Positions 21,101 through 31,700 of a stretch of DNA of 64,000 bases are shown piece by piece. Made by a program: the position numbers and the translations under genes. Positions within the stretch are counted from its first letter, which is position 1. Every line of letters begins with the position of its first letter. The notes below the pieces were generated by a model. That model saw only the letters and a list, made by a program, of their open reading frames with translations, made no database searches and was not told the origin of the DNA. Source of the stretch: Henningerozyma blattae CBS 6284 (lineage: Eukaryota > Ascomycota > Saccharomycetes > Saccharomycetales > Saccharomycetaceae); assembly GCF_000315915.1 (NCBI RefSeq), contig NC_020188.1:451501-515500 (forward strand), given 5' to 3'.

Positions 21101-22635
21101 GGTTCTAAATTTACCATTTTTGCTAAAGTTTTTAAGAGTTTAGTCGCTAAATCAGATCTATCTCTACTACAGTCAAAATCGACAAAAGTTTTAATGAAAA
21201 GGTTAGATGAGCATGTCCATAGAAGGGACAGTTGTTCTAACAATAGTTCTTTAATTGGCAAAGACTTGATTTCTTTTTCTTCCGGTTTATTTTTACCATT
21301 ATTGTCTGTAGTATCACGACTTTCTTTTAGAAGGTCTAGAATACAATTTAATGTTAATTCTACTTGAGAATGAACATTTTCTCCAAATACAATTACTATT
21401 GTAGTGAAAAGTTCCATGGCTGCTTGAACTAATGATAATTTGTTTGAATTTTGAATTACAAAAAATAAACTTTTAAAAATTGGATCAGCAACCAGACTGA
21501 ATAGTCTTGGATGAGATAAAAATCTACCACCCGATAGTTCAATGGCAGTGTTCAATAATTGAAATGATAGAATACTAGAAAAATTACCATGATTATTAAT
21601 GTTTTCAGGGATTACAATGGATAGTAACATATTTAGATATTGACAAATTACTTTGAACCCGTAGTTTTCATCAGTAGGTGAAAGAACTAACGCACTAGTA
21701 CTTTTTATATTTAGATCATTGACTGATAATTTAGAATCTATATCGCTTTCTATGTTTTCTGCACCTTCATTTCTTTGTGTTATCTCAGTGGGCTCTTCTA
21801 CATCTGCTGTCTCTGTTCTTGGCCCTATTGAAGAAGATAGCTCACTTCTAGAATCATCCATACTTATCTTTGCGCCGACTGTATCACTTTTTAGAGTATT
21901 ATTAGCGTATGCTTCATCATTTATATAAATATGTCTCGACAGAGTTGGGTCAATATCATCCAATTTCGAAAATATTTTAACAGTTAAAGATATCATAGTT
22001 GTTTCAGCTGCCTTTCGTAAGACTTCAGTTCTTCTTTTATTGCATGCCAAGGACATAATTGTTTGAAGAATCCCATGAACGATTGAATCGGATAAAACAT
22101 CACCCATTAGTGAATTAACTAATGATCTTAATAATATAACTACTTTTAATAATACAGAATCATCCGCCATTTGGCTTATACCCTCAAATCTGCAATGAGT
22201 TAATGCTTTGGCAACCTCTCTGTACGCCGCTACATAGTTTTTTGAATGCTCAGTGATAATGTTCGTGGTTAAAAATTTTTGTAAAGAATTTAATGCTAAG
22301 GATGTGATGTAACCTGAAATAGTGCTAGTTCTAATAACTAAAAGGAACGGTTGAAGAACAGTTAAGGAATCAATATTTTCGAGTGATTCTAATTTATCTA
22401 GCATTAGCTTTAATTGGATAAATCCAGACAGAAGGGGGTCATTTTGTTTTGCTTGAGGAATTGTAGCAAATGAGTCTGAAATAAAGATATCATCACTACC
22501 ACCACCAAGAATTGCTGCCATTCCTGACTGAGAAGTCAAAGTGGAGTATTTTCTCATGGCGGTAGACATAGTTATACATTCCTTAAGAACGATGGTCACC
22601 GGATCTACAGCGACTCTGACTGGCTTGTTTACCAT
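18178..22635 (-). CDS. GEA1: Gea1/Gea2-type Golgi Arf guanine-nucleotide exchange factor (Sec7 domain)
   Basis: This large GBF1-class factor loads GTP on Arf at the Golgi and drives COPI coat formation. The N-terminal DCB/HUS region (about residues 10-560) begins VDPVTIVLKECITMSTAMRKYS and has the LGGGSDD and FEGISQMADDSVLLKVV blocks of Gea proteins. The Sec7 domain spans about 565-765, with the catalytic glutamate in FRLPGESQQIERIIEEF (near 648) and MLNTDLHNPQVKEHM. HDS repeats follow, then an Asn/Asp/Thr-rich tail. At 1485 residues it compares with Gea1 (1408) and Gea2 (1459). Sec7 itself is longer and differs at the N-terminus. GEA1 and GEA2 are duplicates; RAV1 next door supports the GEA1 side, though the symbol is approximate. 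Confidence 0.95.
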   Translation of the reverse strand: MVNKPVRVAVDPVTIVLKECITMSTAMRKYSTLTSQSGMAAILGGGSDDIFISDSFATIPQAKQNDPLLSGFIQLKLMLDKLESLENIDSLTVLQPFLLVIRTSTISGYITSLALNSLQKFLTTNIITEHSKNYVAAYREVAKALTHCRFEGISQMADDSVLLKVVILLRSLVNSLMGDVLSDSIVHGILQTIMSLACNKRRTEVLRKAAETTMISLTVKIFSKLDDIDPTLSRHIYINDEAYANNTLKSDTVGAKISMDDSRSELSSSIGPRTETADVEEPTEITQRNEGAENIESDIDSKLSVNDLNIKSTSALVLSPTDENYGFKVICQYLNMLLSIVIPENINNHGNFSSILSFQLLNTAIELSGGRFLSHPRLFSLVADPIFKSLFFVIQNSNKLSLVQAAMELFTTIVIVFGENVHSQVELTLNCILDLLKESRDTTDNNGKNKPEEKEIKSLPIKELLLEQLSLLWTCSSNLFIKTFVDFDCSRDRSDLATKLLKTLAKMVNLEPSSQSMTPISLDGICSFVDEIHTNLNSVDRLTFLSERKENIKLRQRERKTKFIKCVEAFNEKPKKGIPLLIESSFLTSDKDEDLAQFLFENNTRINKRTIGLLLSDPNKISLLKMYMNLFDFKGFRVDEAIRMLLTKFRLPGESQQIERIIEEFSSRYANSQNYQSNDTTIYGNESEGTQLQPDSDSVFILSYSIIMLNTDLHNPQVKEHMSFEDYSSNLKGCYNKNDFPFWYLDKIYASIRDKEIVMPEEHHGNEKWFEDAWNNLISSNTVITNISSVTSTVTENLNSIEKVQFGRLLFKNVGAVLINAIFKTYMSTSDEHRSSRVIQCIEKCASIASYYNYKNLFNELLRHVVRITTLTNPENPSPNKIQYNVEEIPLVRIDFEETRASVPVSTLAMRLGRSEKAQLCTILLFSILQNNTNSDIITVKIWTEIIQVVLNLYENLLITPDIFGDLQQKLKLGTLPRPQPDFVILKTNENKGILSTFASYLKGDEEPTDEEIEYAKIAINCVKTSNIPSSIFGNDINITPTIIKLLLESIEYKKTDENQNYFEPEMLFLVEISVSLFPFCKNEKELGNFILSKLSILSRLENLSNETYRRFVAYEVLLLSILDEKEQYLTSLINDKILASKQIFSPKFFANEAGSKLLDNILYFSEIDNYKEELLNNKGFWTLLNYTTKEDYSSDKICKFLEDSIRAEKKIINKNTIEYILEIFENRMHIVKKQKVTVEKSDLQNSNKNDFKVLLDGSEVTERWVSFVIALTGERSVSNLLTVDRIIKIIQTLFFKLVYSEKSLRSSILTAVETILTANIEYSKMNIKDLESVIELGIVTELNKRHKLVKPLILDVLIMLQKVFVYYLKKGITDDETFLKILNVFNKYVDSSEVEVQVQKLITEKKEIERQLKGTSESEQVSGSEEDVYSISNKNNIINTNVTSDPIDDSNTTNNATNADVKVHNDNDTNTKTENNIEVKVDDS

Positions 22636-23055
22636 TTCTAATACGTATTCTTAAATGTGGCCAGGTATCATATACGAAGCTCCCCAACAAGCTAGCTATT
22701 CTCCAGTTAAGTATGCAAAATATGACTTTTTTGAATTGATCTATGCATGAAGTAAAACATGACACCTTTGACAATTATGTCTTTTTTGGCATAATATAAT
22801 TTCACGAAAAATTGGGAAAAGCGAATCGACGTCGGAATCGAAGAAAGAACGTCACATAATCAAAAATAAAGCATGTTTCTAACTTCAAGTAAATAATTAA
22901 CTTCAAACAAGGAGATCATAAAATACTTCTTAGATTTAATAGTTATTAAATATAAAAAGGGCTGATGTATTAATTTCATTACAAACAAAGATAATAATAT
23001 TGAAGATCAAAAGTAGTATGTTCTATAAAATGCCAAAGGTGAGAAATGCGTGAAT
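22636..23055. other. GEA1/GEA2 promoter and RAV1 3' flank
   Basis: 420 bases between two minus-strand genes. No gene is seen; S. cerevisiae has CPR7 at this place between GEA1 and RAV1, and no trace of it is visible. Confidence 0.5.
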
Positions 23056-26000
23056 CTATGTTATATACTCATCTAGAAGATTTTTGGGTGGAGAATGAGG
23101 CTGAATATCACCAACAATAGTATCTCTCGCAGGGCGTATTATACTAATATTTGGATCAGTGTTAGAAGCATGGTTAAATATTTCCAAAGAATTTAGCGTG
23201 GAATCTCTATGAGGTGAAGTTTTAACTGGAATTATATGTTCTGCTTTCAAGTATGTAAAATTGCCTTCTAGTTGCTCAATTGAGTTTTTATTCGGCTCTT
23301 GTGATGAAATATACGCTGTTTCCTTCACCTTGTCGCACGGAAAGTTTATTGGTTGAATTATTACTTGTGAACTAATAGTATTACAATTAGACCTCTGTGG
23401 CTCATAATTTTTTATTCCTTTGCTTAAAAGATTACTATATTCTAATGTAATGGCTCCTGGTTCTAGCATATTTTTCAGATTACTTATATTCTGGGATCTA
23501 AAGGTACCTTCTAAAGTAGAATCAATACTATTAACCCTAGAGTGTCTAAATTTTACACGTAACGTTGGATCAATGCTATTCGTTCGGGATCTTGAAAAAG
23601 TATTAACATGCCTTGTCTTAAGATTTTTGTCAAATTTGTCAAATAAGCTTGGTATGACAGCCGTTGGTGTTGTAGGTACTTGTGTCATTAATTCAACACC
23701 AGAATTAGCGCGCTCTCTTCTTGGAACTTGTCTCAAATTAGAAAGATTTTCGGTCTCTCTAATAAACAACCAATTTTTAATCATTGAAGTTGCTAAAAGT
23801 TCACACCCCATCCTAACTAAGATATTTAGAACTCTTAAAATTAAAGTATACTCTATTTCCAAATCAATTTCCATTGATGCAAGAAAATAGGCAACATTTT
23901 TTCTTCTTAGGTAATCATAAATAACAAGTAACGCTGGATCTTCAAGCTGAAAAGATTTATCAATATATTGGTTATTTGTGACAAATTTATAATTGTCCTC
24001 AATGCTAATTGGTTGAGTGATAAGAGCTTTGATTGCCACATCTCTCCTTAGTTGTTTCCAATACACAAAACTTGTTGTCCATCTGTCACCTTGAATCACA
24101 GCCAAAGGCAGAATTCTTGAATTTAGAAACTGTCCTAAAACTGGACCATTGTCTCCTTCATAAATTCTACATATACCTATTGCTAAATCAGTATCTTCTA
24201 AATGTTTAAAAATTATATCGATACAATCTTTCAAAGCGTTACCAAGTAAAAAAAAAATTGCAGATTCTCTATAACGATGTTGACTTAGTAGTACATATGC
24301 ATTTTTTAAAGCAGCCTTTCTCCATCTATCTATACTAAAATCATTCTGTAAAAAGTTCAATATTTTACCCCTTTCGGGATGCCCAACAGACAGTCTCCAT
24401 AAGCTGACTAGGATTTGTTTTTTCCTTAAAGCTAGGTAATACAAGGCACAATTAGAGGGATCCTTTTCAGTAGTTGAGGTATATTCTATTTTTGCAATTT
24501 TTTCAAAATGCTCCTTCAATTGATCGATGGGTAGCCAGTAAGCTACTCTATAAGATCTTGATTTTTGCCAATCTGGACAATGATGCTTGATAAGACTCCA
24601 TATTATTTCCTTATTTGTAGAATGCAGAGCCCACGTAACATCTCTCATTAATATGCTCTTTTGAGTAGTCTTATGTGACGAATATAGTTGTGTACCTAAA
24701 ATAAATCGTAGACCATTAAAGTCTAATATGCCCTCATTCTTTGATATTTTACCTACTGCTTCAACAACAGTGACAAGAGTGACTTGTTGGTGACGGGTCA
24801 GATAAGGAAGAGACACTTTAGTAAGTAAAACGGTCAAGCTTTCTATGACCATTGAATTAAAACTATCGTATGGCTCTGGATATTTTCCCGGGATGTAATG
24901 CTTATCATCTTTGATGAGAAACTTATATGGTTCAATACCCAACATATAGTCAAGATGTACAATGTCTTTTGAATTAAAATGTAAACTTCTTAGTTGTAAG
25001 AATAATCTTAGCAAAATCTCTCTAACTAACTTTAATTTTTTTGAATATATAGCTTGGATTAAGAATTGAGGATGATAAACTGGTAAAGGGCCGTTTAATA
25101 CTGAAGTTAAGGTTATTAGATCTTTCGAAATGATTTCCCTAGACCCTAAGGATTGCGAGGAAAAAGTATCTGTCAAATCTAAGGATTTATCTTTAATGTA
25201 TAATTGATTACCTGCTGCTATTACATAATTACCATATTTTAGCCATATTGAATCTCCAATAATATGATTCGTATAATTCCGTATTTCAGTTTTAGCAACT
25301 GGGATATAGCTTGCATTATTTGTAGCATAATCATATCTCATTTGAACATACATCAGAGAATAGCTTTCAAACACAATAGAAATAATGCATTGGTCTTGTT
25401 CAGTATTTGTCCAAGCAACATCAATAATAGTACTATCAAAGGTCTCTGAATATTCTAATAAACTCCAATTAACATTCCACAAAGTCATTGTCTTTCCAGT
25501 TGCATCCACAATACAAAATTTCCCAGTAGAAGATGCTTTAAATAAAGAAGCTTTAGAAATGTTAGTTTGAAACTCATGAACTTTTTCCCATTCTGCTGAA
25601 TATTTATGACTAATGCATTGGTCTTCTTTAATATTTGCTGAAAACATCTTAATATTACCATCTACAGTTAAAACAGATATCAAAGATCTATTATAGTGGC
25701 ATCCATGGTGTAATTGATCTATTGCACAAATTTTATATATTTTATCATTATCAAGCTTTAACGAGCTTGAGGAAATTTCAATAAACTCTGATCTTGGTTC
25801 ATAATTATTGTTTGTTATTTCATTATCTAGAGAATTGCATTCACTATTAAATTTGAACGCTAAAATGGATCCATTATCATATATCAAAGACATAACATAA
25901 TATTCAGATGGAATTTCTTCATTATTCATTACACTACCAATAGTAACGTTTCCCTGATCATGATGATAATTCTTATGATCATGATGATTCACAGAATTTA

Positions 26001-27771
26001 CTAATGGTTCTAATTTATAAGGTATTTCAGTTATTAAAATTGGTAAATTATTTTCACCTTTTTTTGAATTTGAATCAATATCAAAGATATTAAGCTGAGC
26101 AATTAATTTTGAGGAATCCCTTGAAGAATCCCAAGCTTGAAAATAACCGTTTTCTAACAGTACAATAAGTAGCTTACCTCTATGCAGTACGAGAGCATTT
26201 TTAATAGGGGATTGAGTATTTAAAGAACTTCTTAGCCATAGGTATGTAGCTTCACCGGCTTTTTGCAAGCGCCATACTTTTGCTTCAGTAAACCTCGAAA
26301 TGGAAAGTAATCCATCACCTTTATTACTCCTAATTAATCTTTGAATTGATTTATAGTGTCCTGACCATAAATTTCTTAGCCTACCTATTTGGTTATATTT
26401 TGTCATTATAGAAGCATTTGGTGAAAAATTGATGTAATTTCGATGTGAGTTGTTATGAGTATCACGATTATGGTAATTAACAGCAGTATGTAGATGTGGT
26501 AGCTGTTGATTATTATAATGATCACCTGATGTGTCCGTTTTAAACAACTCAAAGATATCAATACTAAAATGTGATATTACCCCTGATGAAACGTTATGAA
26601 AAATAATAGATACTTCCTGTAAGGCACGATCATAGGGTTGAACTTCTGGGATATATAAATAATTGTCTATTACATTATGCATTATTGATTTTTTGAAAAA
26701 TTTTGTTCGTAAGTTCCTTATTTTAATTGGTCGAGGGGGATTATGAGATAAACCATCCACATTGTAAATATTAATCTCCCCATCTTTTGAAAAAGTTAGG
26801 ACAAAATCAGGATTGGAAATTGTAAAGCATTCTTTCTTAGTATTCTTAGCTAAGCAGTCCTGTAGTAGCCAACTATCAATAATTAAGCAAAATGTGTCTG
26901 TATTTCGAAGAGGAACAGATCCCCATAATTGTATTGACGTTGTATAATTTAAACCATAACAATCCCAAATTCTTAAAACATTATCGGCACAGAGACTATA
27001 TAAAACTTGACGAGATTCTTCTTTTTCTTTCTCTATATCAGATCTTGGGATAACGCCTCTGCAGCTGACATCTGGGCTGGTTATTGTTTTGGTTGATTCT
27101 TCAGTATGTGAATGGTTCCTCCACCTAATCTTTGTTACATAGTGTGGTTGTTTCAAAATAACCAGAATGAAATCTATAGTAAGATCATTATTTCTTTCAT
27201 TGGAATTTTTTTCATCACAAAACTTATTTGTTTCAATGTATTTTTTTTTCCAGATTTTAATGTTTTTATCATATTTTCCTATAGTAGCAATGTATTTTGA
27301 GTCATTAGAAACTGTTAGATAAAAAACTGGTTTTGTTAATTTTTTATTCCATAACAGAATTGGTTTCATTACTTGGCTAAACTGTTGAGTTAAATCCCAG
27401 AAAGAGAGATAATCTGAGCCTAATACGATGTTATTATTGTAGCCCCAATTTATGCAATTTAATTTTGAGTCGTCATGATAAAATTTACAGCAGAAGATCC
27501 ATTCTGATATATTATTTTTATAATTGATTAAAGGTTGATAAATATAAGCGTAGTTCTTAACCGTTACCGCGATTAAGCCTGACGTATTATTAATAGAAAC
27601 TGAGGTGCAATCGTTTTCGTGATAAATTGTTTGAAGTTTCTTATATTTCCCTGTTAATATAATTAAATTGTTTCCTGAACAATAAGCTAGAACGTTCTGT
27701 GAGTTCCAATATGCCTGATCAATAGCATGGGCTGTTGAATTGGGCCGACCTGGTTGGAACCTAATTACCAT
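23056..27771 (-). CDS. RAV1: Rav1, RAVE complex subunit (V-ATPase assembly)
   Basis: Rav1 is the large subunit of RAVE, which with Skp1 and Rav2 reassembles the V1 and Vo sectors of the vacuolar H+-ATPase when glucose returns. The N-terminus FQPGRPNSTAHAIDQAYW and YCSGNNLIILTGKYKKLQTIY match the family start. WD-type repeats fill about residues 1-600, and the conserved Rav1 C-terminal domain (about 640-1290) includes GPLPVYHPQFLIQAIYSKKL and RVYEGDNGPVLGQ-like blocks. At 1571 residues it is longer than yeast Rav1 (1357), partly through inserts in the propellers. The tail keeps IPSLFDKF and ends NLLDEYIT. It carries a tandem copy of an R-x-NSID-x-TL segment near residues 1392-1425. Confidence 0.97.
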   Translation of the reverse strand: MVIRFQPGRPNSTAHAIDQAYWNSQNVLAYCSGNNLIILTGKYKKLQTIYHENDCTSVSINNTSGLIAVTVKNYAYIYQPLINYKNNISEWIFCCKFYHDDSKLNCINWGYNNNIVLGSDYLSFWDLTQQFSQVMKPILLWNKKLTKPVFYLTVSNDSKYIATIGKYDKNIKIWKKKYIETNKFCDEKNSNERNNDLTIDFILVILKQPHYVTKIRWRNHSHTEESTKTITSPDVSCRGVIPRSDIEKEKEESRQVLYSLCADNVLRIWDCYGLNYTTSIQLWGSVPLRNTDTFCLIIDSWLLQDCLAKNTKKECFTISNPDFVLTFSKDGEINIYNVDGLSHNPPRPIKIRNLRTKFFKKSIMHNVIDNYLYIPEVQPYDRALQEVSIIFHNVSSGVISHFSIDIFELFKTDTSGDHYNNQQLPHLHTAVNYHNRDTHNNSHRNYINFSPNASIMTKYNQIGRLRNLWSGHYKSIQRLIRSNKGDGLLSISRFTEAKVWRLQKAGEATYLWLRSSLNTQSPIKNALVLHRGKLLIVLLENGYFQAWDSSRDSSKLIAQLNIFDIDSNSKKGENNLPILITEIPYKLEPLVNSVNHHDHKNYHHDQGNVTIGSVMNNEEIPSEYYVMSLIYDNGSILAFKFNSECNSLDNEITNNNYEPRSEFIEISSSSLKLDNDKIYKICAIDQLHHGCHYNRSLISVLTVDGNIKMFSANIKEDQCISHKYSAEWEKVHEFQTNISKASLFKASSTGKFCIVDATGKTMTLWNVNWSLLEYSETFDSTIIDVAWTNTEQDQCIISIVFESYSLMYVQMRYDYATNNASYIPVAKTEIRNYTNHIIGDSIWLKYGNYVIAAGNQLYIKDKSLDLTDTFSSQSLGSREIISKDLITLTSVLNGPLPVYHPQFLIQAIYSKKLKLVREILLRLFLQLRSLHFNSKDIVHLDYMLGIEPYKFLIKDDKHYIPGKYPEPYDSFNSMVIESLTVLLTKVSLPYLTRHQQVTLVTVVEAVGKISKNEGILDFNGLRFILGTQLYSSHKTTQKSILMRDVTWALHSTNKEIIWSLIKHHCPDWQKSRSYRVAYWLPIDQLKEHFEKIAKIEYTSTTEKDPSNCALYYLALRKKQILVSLWRLSVGHPERGKILNFLQNDFSIDRWRKAALKNAYVLLSQHRYRESAIFFLLGNALKDCIDIIFKHLEDTDLAIGICRIYEGDNGPVLGQFLNSRILPLAVIQGDRWTTSFVYWKQLRRDVAIKALITQPISIEDNYKFVTNNQYIDKSFQLEDPALLVIYDYLRRKNVAYFLASMEIDLEIEYTLILRVLNILVRMGCELLATSMIKNWLFIRETENLSNLRQVPRRERANSGVELMTQVPTTPTAVIPSLFDKFDKNLKTRHVNTFSRSRTNSIDPTLRVKFRHSRVNSIDSTLEGTFRSQNISNLKNMLEPGAITLEYSNLLSKGIKNYEPQRSNCNTISSQVIIQPINFPCDKVKETAYISSQEPNKNSIEQLEGNFTYLKAEHIIPVKTSPHRDSTLNSLEIFNHASNTDPNISIIRPARDTIVGDIQPHSPPKNLLDEYIT

Positions 27772-28708
27772 ATCCCGCGATGTCTTTCACTTGATTTTTA
27801 TTAATCAGTAGTTATATTTATAACTATTTCCCTTTTCTAGGAACTATTTGATTCTCTTTAAAGGCAACAATGAAGATTCAACAGTAGCGCGGAGTTATGT
27901 TTGCCGATTATAATATTTCTTCTATCAAAATATTAGAATGGCATTCGCGTAAGTAGCCTAAATGTGTTGATAAGCAAACGATATTTCCCACTATTAGGAT
28001 CTTATTTGCAATATTTTAGTAAAATTTGACTACACTGCAATGCCCCTAATCAATTTTAAGATGGGAATATATAGACTTCATTAAATACGAATATACTTAT
28101 GCTTGGTATTAGAATTTTTTAGTTATGTAGGGAGTTGTCCTTTCCAATTACGGTGCACTTACAACATTAGTCCAATCAAGCAACTGTAACTATAATGAGT
28201 TCCTTCTTTGTTTTCGTTGTATAGCCTATAAAAGATCTCTGAATTGAATCATTTTCACTTTTGCAACTTTGCCGGTAAAACAGGGTTCTCCTGAAGAAAA
28301 CGCGGAGAACCTTTGTTTACAGGGAGAAGATGCAGAGAAGATATAGTGACACAAACTACTAAATAATCGAGCTTCGTTATATTCTTTATCTCTTTTAGAT
28401 ATCTATTTATTTGCACTTTAACAAAAAGTATTTCTCAATTATAAAAATTATGCCAGATTTAACGAATAAACTTTTTTAATAATATAAGATTTTAATTAAG
28501 TTTCTATTAGACATCATTCTTTGGTTTTTGTAGATTTACAATATAAGTTTGAGTAGTTTAACTGAATTGAAATAGAATGTATCTTAATTATGATTTTAAA
28601 TTCGAGTACCTTTGCATTAAGCCATATCACAGAATAAGGATAGACTAAAATAAACCTAATTTCGTACTACCCGGACTTGGATCAACCCCGTCTAATAAAG
28701 TTAATTCC
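27772..28708. other. Long RAV1 upstream region
   Basis: 937 bases with no gene seen, longer than most promoters here. An 8-bp perfect inverted repeat, GGTTCTCC at 28284-28291 and GGAGAACC at 28304-28311, could be a paired binding site or an RNA hairpin. No tRNA or box C/D snoRNA pattern was found. Confidence 0.45.
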
Positions 28709-31700
28709 TTAAGGTGTAACAAAACAAATGCTATTCAAAAAAGTACTGGGTATATCAGTCATTTCAGTTACATAACTTTCCCCATGCAGCTTGATAGCAG
28801 CCTGTGTTTCTTCGTTAATTACTTGGACATAATGATCTGAATAAAGCAAGCATGTGTAATAATTAGTGTCTTTATTCATATAGTTAAAAAAAGAACCACT
28901 TTTTTCAAGGGAATCAGTAAATATTTTTTGTTGAGAAGAAAGTATAGTTGTTGCATGCAGATGCTGAAATCCTTCAGGCCCTCTCTCTCTTTTGTATAAG
29001 CTAGGGTTTTGGGGTTGATACTTATTGAGATGGTTATTCTCAAGTTTATAGTCCATATAATCTCCATTATTATAGAGCACTCGTATTTTTCGATTTCCTT
29101 CAATGCTTTCATAGCTGGCTATTGGCAACCCCATCTTTGGATCATACGCATTTGAAGTAATTTGAACCTTTTTAATACTTGTAATATCTCCATAATTAGA
29201 CTCATGGTCTATTTTAAAGGAATAAGCAGCCATATTATTGCCAAATAGATATAGTAATTTATCGTACTTACTAAACGATATAGTTGAAACTAAAAAATTA
29301 TTATTTTCAACTATTTTTCTGGTACCTTTCAATCTCCCTCTATAATTTAGTTCAAATATTCTTATTATTGATAATTTACCATTCTCAACACAATTCAAGA
29401 AAATGTAATGAGATATGTTCCAGCTCACATATGTAAAGTTAGAATGTTCACATAATTTGTGAATTTCAAATGAATCAGTTAAATTTAACTGATAGTCATA
29501 AATCTGAAGATATACATGCCTGGTTTGGCTATTTTGATTTAAAATTATAAACTTATCGATAGATTCAATATATTCCATTTGAATTGGGACATTTTTTATA
29601 ATCTTATATGCGGTAAGTGAAGTATCAAAGGTTGAGGTACTTTCTAATTGCATCACGTATGAGTGAAGCACATTACAAGTATCTAAAATGTGAAGCCATT
29701 TTCCCCCATTTATCTTATCAGCACTATATCTCATTATTAACGGTTCATATGCTAGGTCAATATGAAAATACTGTTGAGTAGCAATGCTAATAAATATAGT
29801 TTCTTTATAATTATAATAAACCATGAAATTATTCTCTGAAACTCGAAGTGATTTAAAGGGCTCTCTAAATTTTGATTTTATATGGCATTCAAATATTGAG
29901 TTATTATTCATATATTGAAAATATATATCACCCTCTGCGTTCATATATATTATTTGAGGATAAAAGTTTGAAGTAAATTGGAGTTGTACATCTATTGGAG
30001 AAAAATCGGAATTTATGTATTTATTATACATAGAAAAGGTAGATTCTAAGTATGCATCTTCAAATCCAACATTGAAAAGATATGATTTTGTCTTAGTATG
30101 AAGTATTATTCCAAAAGAATCCTTTTCTTTTAACTGAAAACCTGTGATTGCAATTATATCTTTATATCGCAGGTTTTTTCCAAATTGGCTTCGATTTATA
30201 CTATCAAAGGTTATTAATTCAATTATCGTTTCTTCTTTATTAGTAGATGTATATGAATTAATTTTAACACGTAAATCAGTTATAGGTATGTCATCGTTTC
30301 CCATTTGGAAAGGTGCAAAAATAAATCCAAAATATTGTCTGTCATTAGAATTTGAGATTATCTCTGTAATAGAAATTAAAGTTGGTTCCTCTTCAAGAGG
30401 TAAATATTTGCCGAATTTTGTAAAGCAATGCAGAGTAGTTAACCGCTTAAGAAGAGAAGGACTATTTACGTCAATAGTTTGTGGTTTAATGCCAGTATCT
30501 GTCACAATAATGTCATATATTATGTCATTTTTATTAAAATTTGTAAGACGCTCATTTTTAAGAATGGGATAAGGTTTAAAAGAATGCTTTTCAAGGAAAC
30601 CAGTTGAAGTTGAATTAAAAAAGCCTCCTTTTATAACAAATTTGAAGTTTTCTACAGGGCATATAGGCTTTGTGTTGTGTTTTATCATCCTGGGGAGATA
30701 ATTTATCCAGCAAAAAGTTGTGTATGTTTTTTTCTCATATGCAGTTAATATTACACCTGAGTGGTTTGGGACTTTTCTACTTTTAAATGAATAATACTTA
30801 ACAATAAAATAATCAGCAAAAATACACATCTTTTTGGTATAAGCAAATACCTTGGTAACTCGATGATCATTGTCGAACAATCCCATTAAATGTGACTTGG
30901 CTATCTTCCATTTTAGTTGTTTAATACTCCCAAAGTCTCTCGTTAAGGTTGTTTCGTAATATGTTCCATTATCTAACCAAATAGACATATATAAGGACTC
31001 GCCTTGCAGATGACATTTTTTAAAATCGATTTTGGATGCATCAGTATATTGCCAGTTATTTTTATACTGAAATAACGAATGGTTATGAAATATACAGGTG
31101 TATACTCGAGATACGCAAAATACTATATCATCCTTTGGTAAAGAACCATAGAGTAGTTTTGATGGATAAGTGGTAAATATATTGTATGATTTGATATTTA
31201 AAAGATCAAAGCTTCCATCTTTTTGCCTCTCCAAGACATCAAGATTTAATTTATTATCATAAGAATCGATATTGAAGATAAATAAAGTGTCTATCGAAGA
31301 TAATTGTTGTTCCTTTACTTTTCTATGCTTTAAATATCCAAAATGAAGCCATCTCGTACTAATATCTGGTAAAAATGGAACCACTTCAAGTATTCCCTTC
31401 TCTATTACATCTGAAAGATTAATATGTAAAGTATTTGTATAATCAATATTAATACATAATAAATTATCTAATCTTTCAGAAATAAACCTCATATTTCGTT
31501 TATATTTAAAGCTTTTAGTTTTCTTTCTAACCGTAAAAAAATCAATACAGTCATTATTTTGATCATTAAAACGATAATAATATATTACAATTTCCCCATC
31601 AGAGAAGAAACAAGTGTGGAATATGAAATCACCTTTGTTATGGCCTACATAATATATGCATCTGCTAGAAGCGAATTCAATAAAATTCACCAGTTTACCA

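Noticed and set aside
18178..22635. Large Sec7-domain protein considered as SEC7
   Set aside because: The N-terminal and DCB/HUS blocks match Gea1/Gea2, it is about 500 residues shorter than Sec7, and the RAV1 neighbour fits GEA1.
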